Under the pieces are notes generated by a model. It saw nothing but the letters and a program-made list of their open reading frames with translations, did not search any database and was not told where the DNA came from. 64,000 nucleotides of DNA from Yonghaparkia sp. Root332 (lineage in GTDB: Bacteria; Actinomycetota; Actinomycetes; Actinomycetales; Microbacteriaceae): contig NZ_LMCX01000001.1 in assembly GCF_001425665.1 (NCBI RefSeq), positions 434,001 through 498,000 of the forward strand, read 5' to 3'. This document shows, one piece after another, positions 26,073-37,140 of the stretch; positions within the stretch are counted from its first letter, which is position 1, and each line of letters starts with the position of its first letter. Position numbers and translations under genes: made by a program.

Positions 26073-26077
26073 GCCGC

Positions 26078-26977
26078 ATGAGCGAGCAGGCCGCCGGGCT
26101 CGACGTCGACGCGCAGCACCTGCCGGGGTGGCGGCGCGCGTACTCCGGGAAGGTGCGCGACCTGTACGTCCCGGAGGGAGCATCCGACCTCGCGAGCGCC
26201 GTCCGGGTGCTCATGGTCGCGAGCGACCGGGTGAGTGCGTTCGACCACGTGCTCGAGCCGGGCATCCCGGGCAAGGGCGCCCTGCTCACGCAGCTCACGC
26301 GCTGGTGGTTCGACCGCCTCGGGTTCCCGACGCACCTCGACCCCGAGCAGAACATTCCCGCCGAGGTCGCCGACCGCGCCGTCGTCGCGCGCCGGCTGAA
26401 CATGCACCCCGTCGAGTGCGTCGTGCGCGGCTACCTCTCCGGCTCCGGCTGGGTCGAGTACCAGCAGTCGCAGAGCGTGTGCGGCATCCCGCTGCCCGCC
26501 GGACTCACCGACGGCGACCGCCTGCCCGAGCCGATCTACACGCCGGCGTACAAGGCGCCGCTCGGCGAGCACGACGAGAACGTCACCTTCGAGCGCACCG
26601 TCGAGCTCGTGGGCGAGCAGACCGCGACGGCGCTGCGGGATGCCGCTCTCGACCTCTTTCGTCGCGCGAGCTCCATCGCCGAGCAGCGCGGGGTGATTCT
26701 CGCCGACACGAAGTTCGAGTTCGGCGACGACCCCGCCACGGGCGTGCTGACCCTCGCCGACGAGGTGCTCACGAGCGACAGCTCGCGCTACTGGGACGCG
26801 GAGCTCTACGCCGCGGGCGGCCCCGACCGCCTCGCGAGCTTCGACAAGCAGATCGTGCGCGACTGGCTCGCCGCCCACTGGGACAGGCACGGCACGCCTC
26901 CGCGCCTGCCCGACGAGATCGTCGAGCGCACGGCCGCGCGCTACCGCGAGCTCATCGCGCGGCTGACCGGCGCCTGA
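26078..26977 (+). CDS. purC: Phosphoribosylaminoimidazole-succinocarboxamide synthase
   Basis: A 299-residue SAICAR synthetase (CAIR + aspartate + ATP to SAICAR). Motifs visible are SGKVRDLY, ASDRVSAFDHVL, HPVECVVRGYLSGSGW and LADTKFEFG. It starts five nt after the purD stop and is cotranscribed with it. Length and motifs match the eukaryote-like, longer PurC found in actinobacteria. Confidence 0.95.
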   Translation: MSEQAAGLDVDAQHLPGWRRAYSGKVRDLYVPEGASDLASAVRVLMVASDRVSAFDHVLEPGIPGKGALLTQLTRWWFDRLGFPTHLDPEQNIPAEVADRAVVARRLNMHPVECVVRGYLSGSGWVEYQQSQSVCGIPLPAGLTDGDRLPEPIYTPAYKAPLGEHDENVTFERTVELVGEQTATALRDAALDLFRRASSIAEQRGVILADTKFEFGDDPATGVLTLADEVLTSDSSRYWDAELYAAGGPDRLASFDKQIVRDWLAAHWDRHGTPPRLPDEIVERTAARYRELIARLTGA

Positions 26978-27036
26978 GCCGACCAGCGACCGGAACCGCC
27001 GGGAATCGTGCGCGACAGCCGTCGGTTAGAGCATCC

Positions 27037-27957
27037 ATGACCGCCACCCCGCGCCTCGCCCACGACACCTCGATGGGAGCGGTGACGCTCGACGTCGCCG
27101 ACCTCGATCGGCTCACCGCGTACTACCGCGACGGCGTCGGCCTCGAGGTGCTCGCGACCGAGCCCGCGCGCGACGGCGAGCCCGCGATCGTGACCCTGGG
27201 GCGCACGCGGCGCGACGCCGACGGCGCGACGGCCGCGAGCATCCCCCTCGTGGTTCTTCGGCACAGCCCGACCCTGCGCCACGCGGGGCCTCGGGATGCC
27301 GGGCTCTTCCACACGGCGATCCTGTTCGAGACGCAGGCCGCGCTCGCCGCCGCCGTCGCGACCGTCGCCGAGCGGCACCCGGGCACCTTCACCGGCTCGA
27401 GCGACCACCTCGTCAGCCAGGCGTTCTACTTCGACGACCCGGAGGGCAACGGCGTCGAGCTCTACTGGGACCGCGACCGCTCCGAGTGGAGCTGGACCCA
27501 CGGCCAGGTCGAGATGTCGACGCTCTACCTCGACCCGAACGCGTTCCTGCAGCAGCACCTCACCGAGCAGGCGCTCGCCGAGCACGCGAGCGCGCCGGCC
27601 GTGATCGGGCACGTGCACCTCTCGGTCGGCGACGTCGCCACGGCGAAGCGCTTCTACGTCGACGAGCTCGGCTTCGACCTCACGACGAGCTACGGCGGGC
27701 AGGCGATCTTCGTGAGCGCCGGCGGCTACCACCACCACATGGCGATGAACGTGTGGCGCAGTCAGGGCGCGGGCCGTCGCCAGTCGACCCTCGGGCTCGG
27801 TCGCGTCGACATCGTGCTGCCGCACGCCGACGAGATCGGCGCCCTCGGCGAGCGCCTCGCCCACTTCGGCCACGAGGTGCGCGATGACGGCCGCACCGTG
27901 CACGTCGACGACCCGTGGGGCAACCTCCTGCGGGTCACGGTCGCGCCCGTCGTCTAG
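27037..27957 (+). CDS. Two-domain VOC (glyoxalase/extradiol dioxygenase-like) protein
   Basis: A 306-residue protein with two vicinal-oxygen-chelate domains, about residues 10-150 and 185-305. It resembles CatE/YfiE-type catechol 2,3-dioxygenases. Candidate metal ligands are His in AGLFHTAILF and Glu in GNGVELYWDR, and His in IGHVHLSVGD. The substrate is unknown. A TTAGAG box lies five nt before the ATG. The preceding purC and following lipase are on the same strand but have their own start signals. Confidence 0.85.
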   Translation: MTATPRLAHDTSMGAVTLDVADLDRLTAYYRDGVGLEVLATEPARDGEPAIVTLGRTRRDADGATAASIPLVVLRHSPTLRHAGPRDAGLFHTAILFETQAALAAAVATVAERHPGTFTGSSDHLVSQAFYFDDPEGNGVELYWDRDRSEWSWTHGQVEMSTLYLDPNAFLQQHLTEQALAEHASAPAVIGHVHLSVGDVATAKRFYVDELGFDLTTSYGGQAIFVSAGGYHHHMAMNVWRSQGAGRRQSTLGLGRVDIVLPHADEIGALGERLAHFGHEVRDDGRTVHVDDPWGNLLRVTVAPVV

Positions 27958-27979
27958 GAGAGCGTCGTAGGCTCGGCGC

Positions 27980-28738
27980 GTGACCGAGACCCGCCCACCC
28001 CGCGCGCTGCGGCTGAGCCGCGCGATCGCGGTCGCCCAGGCGCCGGTCATCCTGCGCCAGGGCCGACGGCTGCGGCGCGAGACGCCGCGCCTTCCCGACG
28101 CGCCCCTGCCGTGGGAGGGCACGGCCGGCGACGGCGAGCGCCCGCTGCACCTGCTCGTGCTCGGAGACTCGACCGCGGCGGGCGTCGGCGTCGATCACGC
28201 CGAGCTCGGGCTCGCCGGGCGGCTCGCCGAGGCCCTCTCCGCCCGCACCGGCCGGCCCGTGCAGTGGCGCGCCCGCGGGCGCAACGGCGCTACGGCCCGC
28301 GACGTCGTCCGCCACCACCTCGACGACGCCCTCGATGCCCCCGTCGACGTCCTCTTCCTCACGGTGGGCGCGAACGATGCGCTCGCCCTGCGATCGGCGA
28401 GATCCTTCGAACGGGATGTCCGGCGCATCCTCGATCGGACCCGCCGAGCGCACCCGCACGCGGCCGTGCTCATGTCGTCCCTGCCGGCGTTCTTCCGGTT
28501 CCGATTGCTGCCTGAACCCCTCCGCCGGACCCTCTACCGCCACTCGCAGGCGCTCGAGTCGGCGGCCCGCGCGGTCGTGACCAGCCGGGAGCGCGCGCAC
28601 ATGTCGCCGCCCCCTCCGCCGTACACGGACGGGTTCTTCGCGAGCGACGACTTCCACCCGAGCGCGCTCGGCTACCGCGACTGGGCCGACTTCGCCGTCG
28701 AGGACGCCGCGCTCGCGGGCATGATGGAGCTCCTATGA
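27980..28738 (+). CDS. SGNH/GDSL hydrolase
   Basis: A 252-residue esterase-type protein with the SGNH blocks: GDSTAAG (nucleophilic Ser), GRNGAT, TVGANDAL, and DDFHPSALGY (Asp-His). There is no clear signal peptide; a basic N-terminus precedes the domain. The GTG start lies six nt after TAGGCT (27968-27973). Its stop overlaps the ATG of the next alpha/beta hydrolase (ATGA), so the two esterases are coexpressed. The substrate is unknown. Confidence 0.88.
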   Translation: MTETRPPRALRLSRAIAVAQAPVILRQGRRLRRETPRLPDAPLPWEGTAGDGERPLHLLVLGDSTAAGVGVDHAELGLAGRLAEALSARTGRPVQWRARGRNGATARDVVRHHLDDALDAPVDVLFLTVGANDALALRSARSFERDVRRILDRTRRAHPHAAVLMSSLPAFFRFRLLPEPLRRTLYRHSQALESAARAVVTSRERAHMSPPPPPYTDGFFASDDFHPSALGYRDWADFAVEDAALAGMMELL

Positions 28739-29622
28739 CCTCTTCCGCGCCCTCCGCCCCGGCTCCGGGCGACTCGGTTCCCGCCGGGAGGCTCTTCGTC
28801 GACGAGTCGGGGCCGCGCGATGCGGAGTCGATCGTCTTCCTCCACGGCGGCAACGTCTCGGGCTGGATGTGGGGGCCGCAGCGGGACGCGATGCCCGACT
28901 ACCACCAGCTCGTGCCCGACATGCCGGGCTTCGGGGAGTCCAACGACGTCCCGTGGCGCTCGATGGCCGAGACGGCCGATCGCATCGCGAGCATCATCCG
29001 TGAGCGCGGGCACGGGGGCCGCGCGCACATCGTGGGGCTCTCGCTCGGCGGGATCGTCGGGGCGCTCGTCGTCGCGCGCCACCCCGACGTCGTGCGCAGC
29101 GCCGTGCTGAGCGGCACCCCGCTCCGCGGGCTGGGCCCGGTCATGTCGTGGTTCTCACGCGTGCAGCTGAAGCTCTGGCAGACCGCCGCCTACTGGACGA
29201 CGATGGGCCGCGGCTACCACCTCGATTCCGAGGCGCTGACGAAGTTCGTCGAGACCGGCATCGGCATCGACCCGCGCAGTGCGCGTCGCATGGTCGAGCA
29301 GACGAACGCGGGCATGCTGAGCGAGATCGACGGCTTCGACGGCAACCCCGTCCCCATCCTCGGCCTCGCGGGCGGCGCGGAGTCGCGCACCGTGACGGGC
29401 GCGCTGCGGTTCTTCCTCCGCGCCCCGAACGCCGAGGTGCGCCTCGCCCCCGGCATGCACCACGTGTGGAACATCGAGAACCCGCGGCTCTTCACCGAGA
29501 CCGTGCGCGCCTGGATCGTCGACGGCCGCGCGCACGAGGAGCTCGAGGCCGTGCCGCCGCACCTCCTCGCGACCCCGCGCCGCGAACGGCGAGACGGCGA
29601 CGACGGCGGCGCTACGAGCTGA
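28735..29622 (+). CDS. Alpha/beta hydrolase
   Basis: A 295-residue alpha/beta-hydrolase: oxyanion motif HGGNVSGW, nucleophile elbow GLSLGG, acidic residue region ILGLAGG and catalytic His in PGMHHVWN. There is no signal peptide. It is coupled to the SGNH hydrolase by a 4-nt overlap, and its 3' end overlaps the convergent mscS gene by 11 nt. The specific ester or lactone substrate is unknown. Confidence 0.88.
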   Translation: MTSSAPSAPAPGDSVPAGRLFVDESGPRDAESIVFLHGGNVSGWMWGPQRDAMPDYHQLVPDMPGFGESNDVPWRSMAETADRIASIIRERGHGGRAHIVGLSLGGIVGALVVARHPDVVRSAVLSGTPLRGLGPVMSWFSRVQLKLWQTAAYWTTMGRGYHLDSEALTKFVETGIGIDPRSARRMVEQTNAGMLSEIDGFDGNPVPILGLAGGAESRTVTGALRFFLRAPNAEVRLAPGMHHVWNIENPRLFTETVRAWIVDGRAHEELEAVPPHLLATPRRERRDGDDGGATS

Positions 29623-30676
29623 CGCGCTCGTCATCCGTGGACGGCACCTCCGCGATCTCGACGCGCTGCACGGGCAGCGCCTGCGCGTGCTCCCGCCGCA
29701 CGAAGTCGACGATCCGCTCGCGCACGAGCACCTGCAGATCCCACATGTCCGAGCTGTTCGACGCCGACATGAGCAGCCGCACCCGCACGAGCCCGCCCGT
29801 CGCGTCGGTCACCTGCACGTTGGAGGCGGCGCCGTTGAACAGCGGCGTCTCGGCGAGGACGCGGTCGAGCTCGACCCGGACATCCTCGATCGGGACCCGC
29901 CAGTCGAGATCGAGCGACACGGTGCCCAGGAGGTCGGCCGTCGTGCGCGTCCAGTTCTGGAACGGGGTCGTCGTGAAGTACGTCGACGGCAGGACGAGTC
30001 GGCGCTGATCCCACACGCGGACGACGACGTAGGTGAGCGTGATCTCCTCGATGCGGCCGAACTCGCCCTCGACCACGACGACGTCGTCGACGCGGATGGC
30101 ATCGGAGAAGGCGAGCTGCATGCCGGCGAACACGTTCGCGAGCGTCGACTGCGCCGCGAGCCCGGCGACGACCGAGGCGAGGCCGGCCGAGGCGAGCAGG
30201 CTCGTGCCGACCGCCTGCGCGCCGGGGAAGGTCAGGAGGATCGCGCCGATGGTCACGATGCCGACGACGACGAGGGCGAGGCGCTTGAGGATCAGCAGCT
30301 GGGTGCGCATGCGCCGCGCGACCCGGTTGTCGGCGACCGTGATGTCGTAGCGGCGCGTCGCCCGCGCGAACAGCAGCGTCACGATCGCGGCGACCGCCCA
30401 GCCGCCGGCCGCCAGGGTCGCGATGAGGAAGGCCTGATTGACCGCGGGCCGCCACTCGGGCTCGGGCAGCGTCAGCGCGACGGCGATCCAGACCGCGATG
30501 AGGGCGAGCAGGATGCGCACCCTCCTCCGCAGCGATCCGAGCGTCGCGTAGACGCCCGGCCGCCGTCGCGCCACCACGCGCACGATGAGCGCCATCGCGG
30601 CGACGAGGACGATGACGACGCCGAGGGCGATGGCCACGGCGATGCCGAGGCCCGTCCAGCTGGTCCAGTCGAGCAC
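29612..30676 (-). CDS. Mechanosensitive ion channel, MscS family
   Basis: A 354-residue membrane protein with four hydrophobic segments (about 8-30, 45-63, 72-95, 125-150). The last is followed by the pore-lining Gly/Ala helix ASAGLASVVAGLAAQSTLANVFAG and the beta domain DAIRVDDVVVVEGEFGRIEEIT. It releases solutes on osmotic downshift. The GTG at 30676 has AAGGAG five nt upstream. The gene is divergent from purS. Confidence 0.93.
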   Translation of the reverse strand: MLDWTSWTGLGIAVAIALGVVIVLVAAMALIVRVVARRRPGVYATLGSLRRRVRILLALIAVWIAVALTLPEPEWRPAVNQAFLIATLAAGGWAVAAIVTLLFARATRRYDITVADNRVARRMRTQLLILKRLALVVVGIVTIGAILLTFPGAQAVGTSLLASAGLASVVAGLAAQSTLANVFAGMQLAFSDAIRVDDVVVVEGEFGRIEEITLTYVVVRVWDQRRLVLPSTYFTTTPFQNWTRTTADLLGTVSLDLDWRVPIEDVRVELDRVLAETPLFNGAASNVQVTDATGGLVRVRLLMSASNSSDMWDLQVLVRERIVDFVRREHAQALPVQRVEIAEVPSTDDERVSS

Positions 30677-30799
30677 ATCGACTCCTTCCGATCGGGGATG
30701 CGCGGGAGGCGCGCACGGGGCGCTGCGAGGACGCGCACCGCACGCAAAGCCCCCGACCCTACCCGCGGCCCCTGGAAGAACTGCGCGCATGAGCACGGA

Positions 30800-30805
30800 T
30801 AGACT
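30800..30805 (+). promoter_or_regulatory. -10 element TAGACT for purSQ
   Basis: TAGACT lies 40 nt before the purS GTG, and the start has a GGGAG ribosome site. This operon therefore has a leader, unlike many neighbours. Confidence 0.45.
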
Positions 30806-30844
30806 GGGGGCATCCACCACTTCGCATCTCGAACGGGAGTCGCC

Positions 30845-31116
30845 GTGCCCACCATCGTCGTCGAGGTCATGCCCAAGGCTGAGCTGCTCGACCCCGCGGG
30901 CAAGGCGGTCGCCGGCGCCCTGCACCGCCTCGGTCACGACCGCATCGGCGACGTCCGCATCGGCAAGCGCTTCGAGCTTCACGTCGACGGCGAGGTCGAC
31001 GCCGAGCTGCTCGCCGCGGTCGAGAAGGTCGCCGGCGAGATGCTCGCCAACACCGTCATCGAGGACGTCGTGACCGTCGAGGTCCAGGGCGCGAGCGTTC
31101 CCGGCGAGACCCACTG

Positions 31117-31117
<1 letters not shown>
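30845..31117 (+). CDS. purS: FGAM synthase subunit PurS
   Basis: A 90-residue subunit that bridges PurQ and PurL in the three-part FGAM synthase. It has [23 protein letters not shown] and the strand [13 protein letters not shown] start with GGGAG upstream. Its TGA shares one base with the purQ ATG, so they are coupled. Confidence 0.95.
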
Positions 31118-31811
<694 letters not shown>

Positions 31812-31815
<4 letters not shown>

Positions 31816-32279
31816 CCCCGAAGCGCCTCTACCGCGTCGTCGCGACCGCCGAGGCGATCACCTGGACGCTCCTGATCGGCGGGCTCGTGCTGCGCGCCGT
31901 CGTCGGCGGCGAGACCGGCGACCTCGCCGTGCGGGTCGGCGGGAGCATCCACGGATTCGTTTTCCTCGCCTACGGGGCGACGGCTGTGCTGACCGCGATC
32001 AATCAGCGCTGGGGGGTCGGCCTCGGCTTCCTCGCGGTCGTCACCGCGGTCATCCCGTACGCGACGATCCCGTTCGACATCTGGGCGCACCGCGCGGGCC
32101 GCCTCGACGGCGACTGGCGTCGCGAGGCGACGGACGACCCGAGGGACGCCGTCTGGTTCGACCGCCTGGTTCGGTGGATGCTCCGCCACCCGTACCTCCT
32201 GGGTGCCCTGCTGCTCGCCGCCGTCGTCGTGATCTTCGTCGTGCTGCTGCAGCTCGGCCCGCCCGTACCGAAGGACTAG
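31812..32279 (+). CDS. DUF3817 membrane protein
   Basis: A 155-residue protein with four hydrophobic segments. The conserved N-terminal block [19 protein letters not shown] and [15 protein letters not shown] fit DUF3817. GTG start in a GTGA overlap with purQ, so it is made with purSQ. The function is unknown; a role in membrane transport linked to purine supply would be speculation. Confidence 0.85.
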
Positions 32280-32396
32280 CGGCCGCGAGGGCCCTCGAAT
32301 CGGGGGCACGGGGGTCCACTCGAATCGCCCTGGCGCCGCATAGAGTAAGAACAGGATTCACGTTCGTGCTCCGCCCCTTCGTCGATCGAGGCCCCG

Positions 32397-34673
32397 ATGC
32401 TGCGTTCCTCCTCTCTTCGCGCGCGGGGGTGCATCCTCGGCGTCGCAGTGACGCTCACCACTGCGAGCCTCGTGGTTGCCGCACCCGCGGCCGCGGTGAC
32501 CTTCGGTCCGGTGTCCGACCTCGCCTGACTTCAGCAGGCGATCGCCGACGCGAACGCGAACCCGGGCGCCGACGTCATCACGGTCGCACCGACAGCCACG
32601 ATCGTCGGGGCGGGCGGCGCCGTCACGGTCGACTCGAACCTCGTGATCGACCTCGACGGCGCGACAGTCGACGACCTCCGCGTGTTCGTGGTCGGCGCTG
32701 AGCTCACGCTGCAGGACGGCACCTGGACGGCGCTGCCCGACGCGAACGCGACGCTCGTCGCTCCGGGGTTCGGGGTCGGTGCAACAGCCTCCCTCACGCT
32801 GCAGAGCATGACCGTGACGGCGACTGGCTCGGAGTGCGACGCCGCGATCGGCGGCTGGTTCACGGCAGCCGGCCAACCTACGCAGTGCAACAGCGGCACG
32901 ACCGCGGCCTCCGGCGCGATCACCATCGTTGACAGCACTGTCACGGCAACGGGCGGCAGCTTCGGCGCCGGCATCGGCGGCGGATCCCGCGGCGACCAGG
33001 GGTCGGTCACGATCACGAGCAGCACCGTGACCGCGACGGGCGGATACGGCGCGGCCGGCATCGGTGGCGGCAAGGATCGACCGGGCGGGAGCGTCGAACT
33101 CACCGACAGCACCGTAACGGCGACCGGCGGCATCGGCGGGGCTGCCGGCATCGGCGGCGGCGAGTACAGTGCGGGCGGCTCGGTCGTCATCGATGGTGGA
33201 GTCATCATTGCGAACGGTACGAGCCGAGGCGCGGGCATCGGCGGCGGCGGCGAGTTCGGCGTCGGCGGCACGACGACGATCACCGGCGACGCGATCGTCA
33301 CCGCGACGGGCGCGACTTTCTCGTCGGGCATCGGCGGCAGCTACCAGGGCCGGGGCGGCACGACGAACATCGGCGGCACCGCGGTCGTCACGGCGATCGG
33401 CCGCGACGGCGGCCCGGGCATAGGCAGCAGCTACACCTCCGCCGCGAGCGGGCCCACCACGATCACCGACGGCACGCCCACGCTCATCACCGCGTCGATC
33501 CAGGGTTCGTTCGCGGTCGCCTCGAGCGCCGCGGTCACGCTCGCCCCCACCGGCACCATGGTGCTCGACGGTGCGTCGAGCAACGCGGGCGCGATCACTG
33601 TGAACGCCCCGAGCCAGCTCGAGATCCCCTCAGGCGACACGTTCACGAACGCGCAGGCGATCGCCGGCACGGGCACGCTTCGCGGCGGCGGCACGATCGA
33701 CAACACGGGCGTCATCTGCGCGAACGTCGGCACCGATCTGATAGTCACGGGCACGGCGTTCCTGCTCGAGTACGCGCTCCCCGGCGGCGGCACCGAGCCG
33801 CTCTCGGTCTACGCGACGAGCCTCACCGCTGGATGCCGCGAACTGCTCGACATCTCCACGAGCGAGCAGGTGCTGCTCGGATGGACGATCGGGGTCGACG
33901 GCCCCTACCTCACCACCCTCACCGATCTCGAGGCGGAGGTACCGAGCGGCAGCGCCACGCTGGAGCCGGTGCTCGCGGATGCAGTACTGACGTTCACCCC
34001 CGCATCGACGCTGTCGACGGCGGGCGAGACGGTGCAGGTGCAGGCGTTCGGCCCCATGCCGATGAGCATGACGCCGAGCACCGACCTCACCGAGTTCCTC
34101 CTGCTGGGCGGCGACATCGCGCTCGGTGCCGTGGGCGGCGAGTTCGTCTCGACGACGGCGGGCGAGCAGACCATCACGGGCACGCTCGGCTTCACGACGG
34201 AGGGCGGCGAGATCGTGCTGTCGGGATCATTCACGCACACGACTCTGACCGCGCCGCTCGACGCGATCGCACTGACGGCATCCGCGCTCACGGTCGATCA
34301 GGGCCGCTCGGTCACGCTGCAGGTCGAGGGTCAGGATGCCTTCGGCAACGCGATCGAGATCGATCCGGCCGACGTCGTGGTCACCTCCTCGGTGCCGACC
34401 GACGTCATCGACGGGCTCACCGTCACGTTCCCGACGGCGAGCCCCCATGTGCTGACCGTCACGGTCGGCGACGTGAGCGCGCAGGTGACGATCGAGGTCA
34501 CGCCCGCCGCGGTCATCCCGGTAATCCCGGTCGACCCGGAGGATCCGACCAGCCCGGCCGTTCCCGAGCTCTCGGCGACCGGTGGCAACGACGTCACGGG
34601 CGGCATCGGTCTCGCCGCCCTCCTTCTAATGCTCGGCGTCGCGCTCGTCCTGGTTCGCCGCCGGCTCGCCTGA
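32397..34673 (+). pseudogene. LSATG-anchored surface protein interrupted by an in-frame TGA
   Basis: From ATG 32397 the frame encodes an Ala-rich signal peptide (CILGVAVTLTTASLVVAAPAAA), then reaches TGA at codon 44 (32526-32528). Reading continues in the same frame for 715 codons without another stop. The body is a Gly-rich repeat region (GAGIGGG units), then Ig-like strands. The C-terminus has LSATG, a hydrophobic helix and RRR, a sortase-E-type sorting signal. A single base change, a sequencing error or readthrough could explain the TGA. Without the first 44 codons a GTG at 32643 would lack the signal peptide. It separates purSQ from purL. Confidence 0.75.
32964..33430 (+). repeat. Gly-rich GIGGG repeats in the surface protein
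   Basis: Six imperfect units of about 26-30 residues, each with a GAGIGGG-like turn followed by TVTATGG-like strands. They suggest a right-handed beta-helix surface domain, as seen in Cthe_2159-like and other bacterial wall proteins. Confidence 0.65.
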
Positions 34674-34685
34674 CTCCGCTCGACG

Positions 34686-34721
34686 GCACGCTCGGCCGGG
34701 CACCCGCAGGGCCGAGCGTGC
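34686..34721 (+). terminator. Hairpin after the surface-protein gene
   Basis: GCACGCTCGGC (34686-34696) pairs perfectly with GCCGAGCGTGC (34711-34721) around a 14-nt loop, 13 nt after the stop codon and upstream of the purL -10. Confidence 0.6.
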
Positions 34722-34734
34722 TCATCCGCGCGGG

Positions 34735-34740
34735 TAGGCT
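34735..34740 (+). promoter_or_regulatory. -10 element TAGGCT for purL
   Basis: TAGGCT lies 42 nt before the purL GTG, with AGGAG in between. Together with the hairpin just upstream it suggests that purL has its own promoter. Confidence 0.45.
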
Positions 34741-34782
34741 GGGAGCATCCGGCACGCCCTCGACACAGGAGCCCTCGCCACC

Positions 34783-37092
<2,310 letters not shown>

Positions 37093-37140
37093 GCCTTCCG
37101 ACCCTCGGCGGGCGACGAACCGAGGGCTAGGCTCGCGCTC

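Noticed and set aside
32526-32528. TGA as selenocysteine codon in the surface protein
   Set aside because: The position follows the signal peptide in a domain with no redox role, and no selenocysteine insertion element is visible. A point mutation or sequencing error is simpler.
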